From the NCBI GenBank assembly GCA_022448365.1, contig JAKVCS010000003.1, positions 372,001 to 436,000 of the forward strand: a stretch of 64,000 nt of DNA, given 5' to 3'. The notes beneath the pieces are model-generated. The model was not told the origin of the DNA. It worked only from the letters and a program-made list of their open reading frames with translations, and made no database searches. The stretch comes from Saccharospirillaceae bacterium (GTDB lineage: Bacteria > Pseudomonadota > Gammaproteobacteria > Pseudomonadales > Oceanobacteraceae). A program made the translations under genes and the position numbers. Positions 45,470 through 55,899 of the stretch are shown here, piece by piece (the first letter of the stretch is position 1; each line of letters starts with the position of its first letter).

Positions 45470-48400
45470 CTATGACAGATTATCCATCAGACCACGAGCG
45501 TCCTGCTTTTGCTGATCACTGCCTTCCTGCAGAACTTCTTGTAACAACTCACGAGCACCGTCCATATCTTCCATATCGATGTATGCACGAGCCAGATCCA
45601 GTTTCGTTGCACACTCATCGGTGCCAGCCAGGAAGTCAAATTCATCCTCTGCTGCCGCCAGCTTGTCGAGGTCGATATCCTGCTCCGCATCAGCCGGCGA
45701 TGCCAAAACTTCATCGTCAATGACAGGTACTTCAGACTCATCGGCCACATCCGCTTCCAGCACTGGAACCTCTGCGACACCCGTTAATTCTTCTGTCGCG
45801 ACTGAGTCATCACTTGCAACGGCGTCACTGTCCAGCGGTGCTTCGAAATCTTCTAATTCGGCATCGAGATCAGCGAGGTCGGAAGCAAAATCCATTTCTT
45901 CATCACTGTCATCCAGCAAACCAGACTCACCGGCCGCCTCAACCAGATCATCAGACCCCAGATCAAGAGCTGCATTTTCCTCAGCGTCAGACGCAAGATC
46001 GAACTCATCGCTCAGTTCTGATTCATTATTAACAGCAGCCAGGTCTTCCAGTTCTGATTCAAGATCCTCAAGTGGCTCTGCAACTTCCGCATCGTCACTC
46101 AGATCGAGCAATGCTTCCGGATCAACATCCTGCTCAGCGACAGAATCCAACTCGGCTTCCAGCGACTTGAGATCATCATCTTCGGATTCAGCGAAGCCAG
46201 TCCCCTGCTCCAGATCAAACGACAAATCTGGCAGTTCAGAATCACCAACACTTCCCTCAGCATCCATCAGACTTTCCAGATCAGCAAGTTCAGCTTCGGT
46301 GGCATCGTCGCCGGTCGATTCAGTCAACTCTGCAGCAAAGTCCAGCAACTCATCATCACCGGATGTCTCTTCAGGGATTTCCAGTACCGGCGATTCTGCA
46401 ACCTCGTCGTCAACGGATGCTAACGAGTCTAAGTCGATATCCAGAGAATGATCGTCATCTTCGCCAAGTTCCAGCGCAGACAGCTCGTCTTCCATTTCTT
46501 CTGATTGCGACTCCTCAGCCAGAGACCCCAGGTCAAACTCCAGGTCATTACCATCAGAAAGATCGATGGCGTCTTCGGTTTCGGCCGCTGTATCGAAATT
46601 CTCCGCCGCTTCCAGTTCACCCAGATCGAAATCTAATAAGTTTTCTTCAGTATCGGAATCTGCAGGACTTTCGTTCAGGTCCAGCTCGTCGGAATTAGCA
46701 TCCAGGCTCAGGCCCTGCTCGGATTCGGCGTCCAAATCAAAAGCAAGGCTGTCGTTATCGTCCAGATCGAGCGTTGGAACATCTTCCAGAGATGCCTCTT
46801 CGTTTAAAGATGGAATGTCGTCTTTTGCATCCGGCTCAACATTTAGATCCGCTGCAACCTCAGCCGAATCACCCAGATCAAAACTCAGTGCATCCGAGGC
46901 GTCATCGCCTGAACTATCAGACAGATCAAATGCTTGTCCATCGTCCCCAGCCGAAAGGTCAAGAGCGTCACCGAAATCAAGGCCATCACTGAATTCGTCG
47001 CCCAGGCTATCGTCCAGAGACGGAATATTATCGTCCAACGTCATCACGTCATCTGCCGCGCCTGCAGATGGAGCAATCGGCGCTGACAAACGGGAACGCA
47101 ACTGCTCGGACTGATCGTTAGCATCGCGATCGCCCAGAGTGATCAAAGATGCTTCTTGTTTGGCAAAGGCATCTGCGTCATCCATCTCGACAAATACTTC
47201 GAGCAGCTTCAGACGCAAGTCGGAACGACTTGGCTCCTGCTCTATTGCACCGGATAACAGGTCAACCGCTTGCTCAAATTTGCCGTATGCGATGTAAATA
47301 TCAGACTCGCTGATGACATCCTCGGTTTGGGCAACGGCTCCAAAATCGGACTCGTCTTCCCCGAGGTCATCCATTCCGAGATGATCTTCGCCATCGTGGT
47401 GGACATCATCGTGACCGACATCAATGTCTGCGCCAGACAAGTCGTCATCTTCAAAATCGATATCATCCAGCTCAGTGCCACCTGCGTAGGCATCACTGAA
47501 ACCAACGTCAGCACCCTCGAACGCTTCCTCTTCGGCCTGAGAAGCTTTCCGTTTCTGGATCAACTTCACCGCACCAAGGACAAGCAACAACAATGCTGCC
47601 AAACCACCGCCCAGCAGTTCCGGGCGTTGTAGTAATGAATCAATAACGCCAGTCTCGGCACGACGCTCTGCTTCTTGCTTAGCAAGCATTTCTGCGATTC
47701 GGGCCTTCCGCTCGTCACGCGCTTTCGCATCATCGACCGCCTGATCAGAATCAGCGGATGATGGTTGCTGCTCCTGATAATTGAAATCTACTTCTTCAGA
47801 CACCGCTTCAGCTACAGGGATCGGCTCTTCAGCTGAAACCTGACCTTCAGGGAGTGCCGTATCGGCCGTTGTTTCTGCATCGCCCTCCTCAGCTGCAACA
47901 GTCGTCTGATTCACATCAGACTCGCTGACCGCTCCACCCTCAGTGGCAAGCGCTGTTGCTGCATCGCCATCGACAGATTGTGCTTCGGTGACATCCGCAT
48001 CGACCGATTCACCAGTCTGCTGCGCCTGCTGAACCTGAATTCCGGCAAGCTGGTCATCCTTAAGAGTAATCAAACGCTGAAGTGTGTTGAGCTGTTCTTC
48101 CAGCGACTCCAACCGCTGACGCAACTCCTGATTTTCCAACCGGCTCTTATCCAGTGTTTCCAGCGCTATCGCCAGGTCGTTCTCCAATGCTTGCTGGCGA
48201 CCAGAACCCTGGCCATCCACATTACCACTAGCACCAGCCATCTCTGCATCGTCGCTTTCGGCTGATAGCAGTCGAACTTCACCACCCGCCTCTGAGGTTT
48301 GTGCAGGGGCTGGAGCATTACGACGTCCCGTTGCATCCAGCTGAGCAGCACCTGCGTTCAACGCCTGATTCTGTCGTTCAACTTCTGCTATGGCCTGGCC

Positions 48401-49120
48401 GAAGCGAATATTATCGATTTGTTCTGTATTTGGTATGCGAAGCACCTGGTGGGTCTTCAGACGGTTGATATTGCCACCGATGAATGCATCGGGGTTCTGC
48501 CGCTGAATTGCCAACATCATTTGCTGGGCACTGACGGAAGTATCCGGGCGATTCGCCAGTGCAATCTCCCAGAGGGTATCGTTTGGCTGAACTTTATACG
48601 TTCCGGGCTGAGCAGGTTTATCCAGCCAGTCATGGCTTTTACTGGCTGTGGCTACAGGTTTTGCCTCTACGGCAGCAACGCTTGTAACTTCTGCAGCGCT
48701 TGGGGCAACAACCAGCGGGTTGATCGTTTCCTCTTCAAAAACAGGAGGATCGAGCAGAACGGTGTACTCTCTGAGTACCCGGCCAGATGGCCAGTTCAAT
48801 TCAACTAAAAAATTCAGAAAGGGTTCGGTGACTGGCTCACGCGTTGTCAGCACCAGAGAATCGCCATCGACTTTGAACTTGATTTTGGTCAGGAAGAACA
48901 GGCGATCAACGCCGGCACGTTCAAAGTCTTCAGTAGAAGCTAACGAAGGTTTGATTTCCCACTTAGACAAATCCGCAACATCAACCAGTTCAACCTCAGC
49001 ATTGAGGGGCTGATTCAGTGCGGATTTAAGTGTCATCTCTCCAAGCCCCAATGCCAGTAGTTGGGAGGATAAAGACAATCCACCCGCCAGCATCAGAGAT
49101 TTCGCAATTAGGCGCTTCAT
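45470..49120 (-). CDS. fimV: FimV-like pole-organising protein
   Basis: 1216 residues, a large envelope protein. Signal peptide at about 1-23, the FimV N-terminal domain (LGLGEMTLKSALNQPLNAEVELVDVADL), a LysM peptidoglycan-binding motif at about 174-230 (YKVQPNDTLWEIALANRPD), a coiled coil at about 310-365, one membrane helix at about 502-521, a very acidic Asp/Ser/Glu-rich cytoplasmic region of several hundred residues with a TPR-like helix pair near 615-660, and the conserved FimV C-terminus (DLARAYIDMEDMDGARELLQEVL). In Pseudomonas FimV recruits type IV pilus and chemosensory proteins to the pole. RBS AAGGAAG. The long antisense reading frames opposite it are shadows of the Asp/Glu-rich codons. 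Confidence 0.92.
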   Translation of the reverse strand: MKRLIAKSLMLAGGLSLSSQLLALGLGEMTLKSALNQPLNAEVELVDVADLSKWEIKPSLASTEDFERAGVDRLFFLTKIKFKVDGDSLVLTTREPVTEPFLNFLVELNWPSGRVLREYTVLLDPPVFEEETINPLVVAPSAAEVTSVAAVEAKPVATASKSHDWLDKPAQPGTYKVQPNDTLWEIALANRPDTSVSAQQMMLAIQRQNPDAFIGGNINRLKTHQVLRIPNTEQIDNIRFGQAIAEVERQNQALNAGAAQLDATGRRNAPAPAQTSEAGGEVRLLSAESDDAEMAGASGNVDGQGSGRQQALENDLAIALETLDKSRLENQELRQRLESLEEQLNTLQRLITLKDDQLAGIQVQQAQQTGESVDADVTEAQSVDGDAATALATEGGAVSESDVNQTTVAAEEGDAETTADTALPEGQVSAEEPIPVAEAVSEEVDFNYQEQQPSSADSDQAVDDAKARDERKARIAEMLAKQEAERRAETGVIDSLLQRPELLGGGLAALLLLVLGAVKLIQKRKASQAEEEAFEGADVGFSDAYAGGTELDDIDFEDDDLSGADIDVGHDDVHHDGEDHLGMDDLGEDESDFGAVAQTEDVISESDIYIAYGKFEQAVDLLSGAIEQEPSRSDLRLKLLEVFVEMDDADAFAKQEASLITLGDRDANDQSEQLRSRLSAPIAPSAGAADDVMTLDDNIPSLDDSLGDEFSDGLDFGDALDLSAGDDGQAFDLSDSSGDDASDALSFDLGDSAEVAADLNVEPDAKDDIPSLNEEASLEDVPTLDLDDNDSLAFDLDAESEQGLSLDANSDELDLNESPADSDTEENLLDFDLGELEAAENFDTAAETEDAIDLSDGNDLEFDLGSLAEESQSEEMEDELSALELGEDDDHSLDIDLDSLASVDDEVAESPVLEIPEETSGDDELLDFAAELTESTGDDATEAELADLESLMDAEGSVGDSELPDLSFDLEQGTGFAESEDDDLKSLEAELDSVAEQDVDPEALLDLSDDAEVAEPLEDLESELEDLAAVNNESELSDEFDLASDAEENAALDLGSDDLVEAAGESGLLDDSDEEMDFASDLADLDAELEDFEAPLDSDAVASDDSVATEELTGVAEVPVLEADVADESEVPVIDDEVLASPADAEQDIDLDKLAAAEDEFDFLAGTDECATKLDLARAYIDMEDMDGARELLQEVLQEGSDQQKQDARGLMDNLS

Positions 49121-49373
49121 TAGTGCTTCCTTGTTGTTAAGGCGACGTCTCGCCTCTTCTTGTGTATCGAATCTAAAGCCGAAACCAATTTATTTTTTGA
49201 GATATTCCTAACCCAGCTTAGTTATCGATTCCATTCATAAGCAGCGTAAGTATCAGTGATAAAAATGCAATGCGCAATATTTTGGCGGCTTTCGGCGGCA
49301 TAAAACCGATATTAAAGAATGAGTTAGCGCACTTTCAAAAGAAATGAGGTGAGAAAAGAGGAAGCGGGAATAA

Positions 49374-49398
49374 AAAAGCGGGGCTTCACCCCGCTTTT
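49374..49398 (-). terminator. Terminator after asd
   Basis: On the minus strand, AAAAGCGGGG-TGAAG-CCCCGCTTTTTTA, a GC-rich stem with a T-run. It separates the leu-asd unit from fimV, which therefore probably has its own promoter in the 49121-49373 gap. Confidence 0.88.
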
Positions 49399-49411
49399 AG
49401 TCTAGACCGAA

Positions 49412-50536
49412 TCAGCCAGCATTCAACAAAATGCGCAACATCCGGCGCAGAGGCTCTGCAGCACCCCACAATAATTGGTCACCCACGGTAAATGCAGAAA
49501 TATATTCTGGGCCCATGGTCAATTTACGGATACGGCCTACCGGAATGGTTAAGGTGCCAGTAATTTTGGCTGGCGTCAGCTCTTCCATCGTCACGTCACG
49601 ATCATTCGGAATTACCTTCACCCAGTCATTATGATCGGCCAGAATCTTCTCGATTTCATCAACCGACAGATCTTTTTTCAGCTTCAGCGTGATGGCCTGA
49701 CTGTGACAGCGCATTGCTCCCACACGGACACACAAACCATCAATCGGTGTTGCGGCATCCTCTGTGCCAAGGATTTTGTTTGCCTCGGCTTCAGCCTTCC
49801 ACTCTTCACGACTCTGACCAGACGGCAACTGCGAATCAATGTAAGGGATTAGACTGCCCGCCAATGGCACACCAAACTGATCTTTCGGATACTCCTCACC
49901 ACGAATAAAATCTGCCACCTGGCGATCAATATCCAGTATCGCTGTCGCCGGGTCTTCGACCTTATCTTTGACGTTGGCGTGGATTGCACCCATTTGACTG
50001 ATCAGTTCACGCATGTGCTTAGCGCCGGAACCCGAAGCGGCCTGGTAGGTCATCGGTGTTGCCCACTCAACCAGATCTTTTTCAAACAGACCGCCCAACG
50101 CCAGCAGCATCAGAGAAACGGTACAGTTACCACCCACATACGTTTTAACGCCGTTTTTAACACCTGCATCAATTACGTCACGATTGACTGGATCCAGCAC
50201 GATAATGGCATCATCGTCCATACGCAGCGCGGACGCTGCATCAATCCAATAACCATCCCAACCGGCTTCACGCAGTTTTGGGTAGACGTCTTTGGTGTAG
50301 TCACCACCCTGACAGGTGATAATGACATCTTGTTGTTTCAACGCATCAACATCAAACGCGTCTTCTAATACACCGCTGTCCTTGCCCGCATAATCCGGCG
50401 CAGACAGGCCTTTTTGTGAGGTCGTGAAGAAGGTCGGCTTAATCAGGTCGAAATCTTTTTCTTCCTGCATACGTTGCATCAGTACGGAACCTACCATTCC
50501 GCGCCAGCCAACCAGACCTACTTTTTGTTCAGACAT
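49412..50536 (-). CDS. asd: Aspartate-semialdehyde dehydrogenase
   Basis: 374 residues. Reduces aspartyl phosphate in the lysine, threonine and methionine pathway. NADP-binding [18 protein letters not shown], the catalytic Cys in [17 protein letters not shown] and the [19 protein letters not shown] segment are typical of the Gram-negative enzyme. It follows leuB by 11 bases with AAAGG upstream and is ended by a strong terminator. The leuB-asd arrangement is as in Pseudomonas. Confidence 0.96.
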   Translation of the reverse strand: MSEQKVGLVGWRGMVGSVLMQRMQEEKDFDLIKPTFFTTSQKGLSAPDYAGKDSGVLEDAFDVDALKQQDVIITCQGGDYTKDVYPKLREAGWDGYWIDAASALRMDDDAIIVLDPVNRDVIDAGVKNGVKTYVGGNCTVSLMLLALGGLFEKDLVEWATPMTYQAASGSGAKHMRELISQMGAIHANVKDKVEDPATAILDIDRQVADFIRGEEYPKDQFGVPLAGSLIPYIDSQLPSGQSREEWKAEAEANKILGTEDAATPIDGLCVRVGAMRCHSQAITLKLKKDLSVDEIEKILADHNDWVKVIPNDRDVTMEELTPAKITGTLTIPVGRIRKLTMGPEYISAFTVGDQLLWGAAEPLRRMLRILLNAG

Positions 50537-50547
50537 TTCTTTAACCT

Positions 50548-51633
50548 TTAAACGTTTTTCAGGGCAGCAACAACGGCTTCACCCATCTCTTCAGTGCTGA
50601 CTTTGCTCATGCCGTTAGAATAGATATCGGCGGTACGCAGCCCTTGATCCAGAACATCACTCACAGCTTTCTCGATCGCATCAGCAGCAGCACTTTCATC
50701 CAGAGAATAACGCAACATCATGGCAGCAGACAAAATTGTCGCTAATGGGTTAGCGATACCCTGACCTGCGATATCCGGAGCTGAACCATGACAAGGCTCG
50801 TACATACCCTTGTTGTCCTTATCCAGAGAGGCTGATGGCAACATACCAATAGAGCCGGTCAACATTGCAGCTGCGTCAGACAGGATATCGCCAAACATGT
50901 TTCCGGTAACCATCACATCGAACTGTTTTGGCGCACGCACTAACTGCATAGCGGCGTTATCAACGTACATGTGAGACAACTCAACATCGGGATAATCTTT
51001 TGCAACGTCATTCATGATCTCACGCCACAGCACCGTGACTTCAAGAACGTTAGCCTTATCAACTGAGCACAGTTTTTTACCGCGTTTCTGAGCCGATTCA
51101 AATGCCACTTTAGCGATACGACGGATCTCTGATTCGGAATATACGTAGGTGTTGTAACCTTCACGCTCACCGTTTTCCAGCTCACGAATGCCGCGCGGCT
51201 TACCGAAATAAATACCACCGGTTAATTCACGAACAATCAGAATATCCAGACCAGAAACCACTTCAGGCTTCAGTGAAGAAGCATCAGCCAGCTGAGGATA
51301 CAGAATTGCCGGACGCAGGTTGCCGAATAACTCCAGGCCAGAGCGCAGACCTAACAGACCTTTTTCCGGACGCAGTTCGCGATCCTCCAACTCATCCCAC
51401 TTAGGACCACCGACAGCACCTAACAGAATCGCATCAGCTTTTTCTGCTTTCTGCATGGTCACTTCTGGCAGCGGCGTGCCAAACTCGTCGTATGCAGAAC
51501 CACCAACCAGAGCGTTATCCAGCGCAATATCCAGGTTGAACTTTTCTTTCGCAGTTTCCAGAACTTTAACCGCTTCGGTTACGATTTCCGGACCAATGCC
51601 ATCACCTGGCAAAATTAAAACATTCTGAGTCAT
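50548..51633 (-). CDS. leuB: 3-isopropylmalate dehydrogenase
   Basis: 361 residues. Oxidative decarboxylation of 3-isopropylmalate in leucine synthesis with NAD+. [19 protein letters not shown], the arginine-rich [12 protein letters not shown] and [15 protein letters not shown], and [25 protein letters not shown] (metal and substrate site) are all present. It sits between leuD and asd in a tight operon. Confidence 0.97.
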   Translation of the reverse strand: MTQNVLILPGDGIGPEIVTEAVKVLETAKEKFNLDIALDNALVGGSAYDEFGTPLPEVTMQKAEKADAILLGAVGGPKWDELEDRELRPEKGLLGLRSGLELFGNLRPAILYPQLADASSLKPEVVSGLDILIVRELTGGIYFGKPRGIRELENGEREGYNTYVYSESEIRRIAKVAFESAQKRGKKLCSVDKANVLEVTVLWREIMNDVAKDYPDVELSHMYVDNAAMQLVRAPKQFDVMVTGNMFGDILSDAAAMLTGSIGMLPSASLDKDNKGMYEPCHGSAPDIAGQGIANPLATILSAAMMLRYSLDESAAADAIEKAVSDVLDQGLRTADIYSNGMSKVSTEEMGEAVVAALKNV

Positions 51634-51668
51634 TTTCTTTTCGCTTAACTTATAAAATTCTTAAAAAC

Positions 51669-52316
51669 TTATTTAACCTGATCAAACAGCCATGGGTTAG
51701 CAGCACGGCGTTTTTCTTCATATGCCTTAATATCATCCGCATCCTGAAGCGTCAGACCGATATCATCCAAACCATTTAATAAGCAATGCTTACGAAATGG
51801 ATCAACATCAAAGGCAATTTCATCACCATCCGGCTTGATAATTTTTTGCTGTTCTAAATCAACGGTTAATTGATAACCATCATTCGCATCGACCGCTTTA
51901 AATAAATCATCGACAATTTGTTCGTCAAGGATGATTGGCAACAAGCCGTTTTTAAAGCTGTTATTAAAGAAGATATCCGCATAGCTCGGGGCAATAATCG
52001 CACGAAAGCCAAAGTCCTCTAACGCCCATGGCGCGTGTTCACGACTGGAGCCGCAGCCAAAGTTTTCACGGGCCAATAGAACCGAAGCGCCCTGATAACG
52101 AGGCTGATTTAAAACGAAGTCCGGATTTAACGGACGACCTGAATTATCGGCATCCGGCTGACCTTCATCGAGATAACGTAATTCGTCAAACAGGTTGGGA
52201 CCAAAACCGCTGCGCTTAATGGATTTCAGAAACTGCTTCGGGATGATCATATCGGTATCGATATTCGGGCGATCCATCGGAGCCACAACACCACTGTGTA
52301 CAACAAAAGGTTTCAT
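51669..52316 (-). CDS. leuD: 3-isopropylmalate dehydratase small subunit
   Basis: 215 residues. Small subunit of the [4Fe-4S] isomerase that converts 2- to 3-isopropylmalate. The loop [20 protein letters not shown] carries the substrate-binding Ser/Arg. [24 protein letters not shown] at the N-terminus is also characteristic. It follows leuC by 12 bases with TAAGGAG upstream. Confidence 0.97.
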   Translation of the reverse strand: MKPFVVHSGVVAPMDRPNIDTDMIIPKQFLKSIKRSGFGPNLFDELRYLDEGQPDADNSGRPLNPDFVLNQPRYQGASVLLARENFGCGSSREHAPWALEDFGFRAIIAPSYADIFFNNSFKNGLLPIILDEQIVDDLFKAVDANDGYQLTVDLEQQKIIKPDGDEIAFDVDPFRKHCLLNGLDDIGLTLQDADDIKAYEEKRRAANPWLFDQVK

Positions 52317-52328
52317 CGTATTTGCTCC

Positions 52329-53747
52329 TTAAAGATCACGCATATCAATAAAATGACCGGCTACCGCTGCGGCAGCTGCCATCGCCGGGCTCACTAAGTG
52401 AGTACGACCACCATAACCCTGACGACCTTCAAAGTTGCGGTTGGAAGTCGAGGCACAATGCTCACCACTACCCAGCTTGTCGGCATTCATCGCCAGACAC
52501 ATAGAGCAACCTGGTTCACGCCATTCAAAACCGGCTGCAACAAAAATCTTATCCAGACCTTCTGCTTCCGCCTGCTCTTTTACCAGACCAGAACCCGGCA
52601 CAACCAACGCCTGAATGACGCTATCAGCTACCTTACGGCCCTTTGCAATTTCTGCTGCCTGGCGCAAATCTTCGATACGACTGTTCGTGCAAGAACCGAT
52701 AAACACACGATCCAGCTTGATATCCGTAATTTTCTGGCCACCAGTCAGACCCATGTATTCATGAGCGCGTTTAATCGCGGATTGCTGAACATCGTCTTTG
52801 CCGTCTTCAACACGTGGCACAGTGCCGTCAACCGTGGTGACCATTTCCGGCGACGTACCCCAGGTAACCTGCGGCTTGATGTCTTCGGCTTTGATTTCAA
52901 CGATTTGATCGAACTCTGCATCATCATCGGAAACCAGGTTTTTCCAGGCATCAACCGCCAGATCCCAATGCTCGCCTTTTGGAGCATAAGGACGGCCTTT
53001 AACGTATTCCGCTGTAATCTCGTCGAATGCCACCATGCCCACACGAGCACCTGCCTCAATGGCCATGTTACACATGGTCATACGACCTTCCATGCTCATG
53101 CTACGAATGGCGCTACCGCCAAACTCCATCGCACAACCGTTACCACCGGCGGTACCAATCACACCAATCACGTGCAGAACCACGTCTTTGCCAGTGATAC
53201 CTGTTGCCAGCTCGCCATCAACACGAATCAGCAGGTTTTTCATTTTGCGCTGAATCAGACACTGAGTCGCCAGCACGTGTTCAACTTCGGACGTACCGAT
53301 ACCATGTGCTAACGCAGCAAAAGCGCCGTGAGTCGCGGTGTGGGAGTCGCCACAAACAACCGTCATACCCGGCAGAGTTGCCCCCTGCTCTGGGCCAACC
53401 ACATGCACAATACCCTGACGTTTGTCCTGCATCTTGAATTCGACGATGCCAAAGTCATCACAGTTTTCATCCAGCGTCTTCACCTGAATTTTTGAAACCG
53501 GATCCTGAATTCCGTCAATACCGGACTCACGCTCGGTCGAAGTGGTGGGTACATTATGGTCCGGAGTCGCCAGATTGGCATCCAGACGCCAAGGTTTACG
53601 ACCGGCGATGCGCAGGCCTTCAAATGCCTGTGGTGACGTTACCTCGTGCAACAACTGACGATCGATATAAATCAACGCCGTGCCGTCATCACGCTCTTTC
53701 ACCAAGTGCTGTTGCCACAGCTTGTCGTAAAGGGTTTGTCCAGCCAT
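52329..53747 (-). CDS. leuC: 3-isopropylmalate dehydratase large subunit
   Basis: 472 residues. Large subunit carrying the [4Fe-4S] cluster. Cluster cysteines are in [18 protein letters not shown] and [43 protein letters not shown] is the typical substrate region. It is the first gene of leuCDB-asd, with a strong AAGGAG site. It is divergent from a LysR gene, with 163 bases between them. Confidence 0.97.
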   Translation of the reverse strand: MAGQTLYDKLWQQHLVKERDDGTALIYIDRQLLHEVTSPQAFEGLRIAGRKPWRLDANLATPDHNVPTTSTERESGIDGIQDPVSKIQVKTLDENCDDFGIVEFKMQDKRQGIVHVVGPEQGATLPGMTVVCGDSHTATHGAFAALAHGIGTSEVEHVLATQCLIQRKMKNLLIRVDGELATGITGKDVVLHVIGVIGTAGGNGCAMEFGGSAIRSMSMEGRMTMCNMAIEAGARVGMVAFDEITAEYVKGRPYAPKGEHWDLAVDAWKNLVSDDDAEFDQIVEIKAEDIKPQVTWGTSPEMVTTVDGTVPRVEDGKDDVQQSAIKRAHEYMGLTGGQKITDIKLDRVFIGSCTNSRIEDLRQAAEIAKGRKVADSVIQALVVPGSGLVKEQAEAEGLDKIFVAAGFEWREPGCSMCLAMNADKLGSGEHCASTSNRNFEGRQGYGGRTHLVSPAMAAAAAVAGHFIDMRDL

Positions 53748-53813
53748 GAGGGACTCCTTCTCTGATATTTTCTCTCATCAACAGCGACTGATCATCGCTT
53801 TAGCTATTGCAAC

Positions 53814-53819
53814 AATATA
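53814..53819 (-). promoter_or_regulatory. Putative leuC -10 element
   Basis: TATATT on the minus strand, with TTTATG 17 bases upstream as a weak -35, about 67 bases before the leuC start. Confidence 0.35.
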
Positions 53820-53863
53820 CGCCAAATGCTAAACAACATAAATTCATATTTTTCCAACAATGC

Positions 53864-53878
53864 ATTCCTATTTGGAAT
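53864..53878. promoter_or_regulatory. LysR-type binding site
   Basis: ATTCC-TATTT-GGAAT, a perfect 15-base T-N11-A type palindrome in the leuC/LysR intergenic region, suited for control of both genes. Confidence 0.55.
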
Positions 53879-53910
53879 AACTTCAAGTAACGGGAGATAT
53901 CGGCGAACCG

Positions 53911-54786
53911 ATGGACACTCAATCATTAAAAGCGTTTTTATCCGTCGCCGATCAGGGTTCTTTTTCCCTGGCCGCCGAACAACTTTATCTGACGCAATCC
54001 GCCGTCAGTAAGCGTATTCAACATCTCGAAAGTCAGCTTGATACACCACTATTCGAACGTCACAACCGCACCATCAGCCTGACCGAAGCCGGACGGGCAT
54101 TATTGCCCAAGGCGCAGCAGATTCTTGATCTGGTTGCTGATACCGAACTTAAACTGCACAACCTCAGCGGCGAGGTTAGCGGCATCTTGTCACTGGCTAC
54201 CAGTCACCATATCGGTTTGCATCGACTCCCACCGGTTTTAAAAGAATTCGTGCGCTGTTATCCGGCGGCACAACTAAGCCTAGAATTTATGGGTTCAGAA
54301 CGAGCGTATCAGGCAATAAGTTCTCGACAGGTAGAGCTCGCATTAACCACACTGGAGAATGAATCACCAGCACACATCCATTCAGACATACTATGGCAGG
54401 ACGATATGGTGTGTGTCTGTTCCGCCGAACATACATTGGCAAACCACAACAAACCGAGCCTTAAGTTACTGGCGCAAACACCGGCTATTCTTCCAGAACG
54501 ACACACCATCACTTATCAACTGGTTGAATCGGCGTTTCTTAAAAAAGGTCTCAAACTTCAGGCCCCCATGCCTACCAACTATCTGGAAACCATCAAAATG
54601 ATGGTTTCCGTCGGTTTGGGCTGGAGTATGTTGCCGCAATCTATGGTCAACAGCAGTGATAGCCAGATATGCATCATCCCCTGGCCAGGGCCGGCAATAA
54701 AACGATCACTAGGCCTGATACGTTTAAAGGAACGGACACTCAGCAACGCCGCCCAGGCTCTGATCGACTTATTGAATATGCAGTAG
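53911..54786 (+). CDS. LysR family transcriptional regulator
   Basis: 291 residues. The N-terminal helix-turn-helix is SLKAFLSVADQGSFSLAAEQLYLTQSAVSKRIQHLESQLDTPLFER (about residues 4-49). The substrate-binding half has ATSHHIGLHRLPPVLKEF and a second lobe GLGWSMLPQSMV. It is divergent from leuC, and a palindrome lies between them. The natural effector may be a leucine-pathway intermediate, but that is an inference from position. Confidence 0.9.
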   Translation: MDTQSLKAFLSVADQGSFSLAAEQLYLTQSAVSKRIQHLESQLDTPLFERHNRTISLTEAGRALLPKAQQILDLVADTELKLHNLSGEVSGILSLATSHHIGLHRLPPVLKEFVRCYPAAQLSLEFMGSERAYQAISSRQVELALTTLENESPAHIHSDILWQDDMVCVCSAEHTLANHNKPSLKLLAQTPAILPERHTITYQLVESAFLKKGLKLQAPMPTNYLETIKMMVSVGLGWSMLPQSMVNSSDSQICIIPWPGPAIKRSLGLIRLKERTLSNAAQALIDLLNMQ

Positions 54787-54925
54787 CTAAAAAGGCATGA
54801 AAATTACGCTGTAATCATTGAAATTGATTCGGAATAAGGAGCATGCTGTTGGTAGGCACTAATCTAAATCGTATAGGCCATGATGCAGATTTGCCTGCCG
54901 GTATAACCAAAAGAAGGAAATCGCT

Positions 54926-55861
54926 ATGTTGGACGTTAATCATATTCTGGTCGTTCTGGATAGCGACCACCCGGAACAGGTTGCCCTGGATCGCGCCTTA
55001 TGGCTTGCCCGCTCATTAGATGCCGACCTGACATTAATGACCAACACTTATGAAGCGTATTGTGAAGAAGGTTCGCCACTGAATGCCATCGACAGCGATA
55101 CACAGCAACGTATCAAACAGGCGTTACTCAATAAAGCGGAGAACTGGATCACCAGCTTTATCAGCGAAGCAGAAGCGGATGGCGTTGAGGTGGATACCGA
55201 GGTGCATTGGCAGAAACACCTTCACGATGCGGTAATCGAATCGATGCGCAATACCTGCTTCGACCTCGTGATTAAAGGTACTCAGCCACATACTCTGGTC
55301 GATCGTATTTTCACACACACGGATTGGAATATGCTGCGCCACTGCCCGGCTCCGGTGCTTCTGGTAAAAGACGCTAAACCCTGGCAGAACAACCGCATTC
55401 TTGCGGCAATAGACGCCACAGCCCCCGATCAAAGTCACGATTTAATCAACGATAATATTTTATCGTTTGCTGAACATCTGGCTGATCATTTTGATACCGA
55501 CCTGCATCTGGCTAATGCTTACCCTTTGGTCAGTGTCGCATTTGCTATGGTTCCGGAAGTAACTGCGCCGGATGACATTCAACATTACGTGACTGAACAG
55601 CATGAGGATGCCTGCCAACAATGGGCGAAAAAATTTAATGTGAATAACGATCATCTGCATATTGGCGAAGGTGACACAGACGATGTAATCGCCGGTTTTG
55701 CCAACGATATCAGCGCCGACCTGGTTGTTGTCGGCACCGTTGGCCGCGAAGGTTTAGCGGGTGTATTAATTGGTAATACCGCCGAATCACTGGTCGATAA
55801 AGTGCCCTGCGACGTACTGGTTATTAAACCGTTGGATGGTGTGCGGCCGGACGCAGATTGA
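54926..55861 (+). CDS. Tandem-domain universal stress protein (UspE-like)
   Basis: 311 residues consisting of two Usp domains: residues about 1-150 (ILVVLDSDHPEQVALDRALWLARSLDADLTLM and LVIKGTQPH) and about 160-305 (ILAAIDAT and LVVVGTVGREGLAGVLIGNTAESLVDKVPCDVLVIKP). The second domain keeps the ATP-binding G-2x-G-9x-G pattern. The first is degenerate, as in UspE. UspE is involved in stress and motility. An AAGGAA site is nine bases upstream. The gene is a single unit, convergent with the receptor gene. Confidence 0.88.
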   Translation: MLDVNHILVVLDSDHPEQVALDRALWLARSLDADLTLMTNTYEAYCEEGSPLNAIDSDTQQRIKQALLNKAENWITSFISEAEADGVEVDTEVHWQKHLHDAVIESMRNTCFDLVIKGTQPHTLVDRIFTHTDWNMLRHCPAPVLLVKDAKPWQNNRILAAIDATAPDQSHDLINDNILSFAEHLADHFDTDLHLANAYPLVSVAFAMVPEVTAPDDIQHYVTEQHEDACQQWAKKFNVNNDHLHIGEGDTDDVIAGFANDISADLVVVGTVGREGLAGVLIGNTAESLVDKVPCDVLVIKPLDGVRPDAD

Positions 55862-55899
55862 GTGATGGCTGAACGCACACCCATACAGTCACGGTTTAC

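Noticed and set aside
45579-47114. Long plus-strand reading frames (290 and 182 codons) opposite fimV
   Set aside because: Their Ser/Arg-rich content is a mirror of the Asp/Glu-rich codons of fimV; no ribosome-binding site or family pattern.
52398-53312. 304-codon plus-strand frame opposite leuC
   Set aside because: Shadow of a high-confidence gene; composition (Thr/His-rich) is not protein-like and no start signal is seen.
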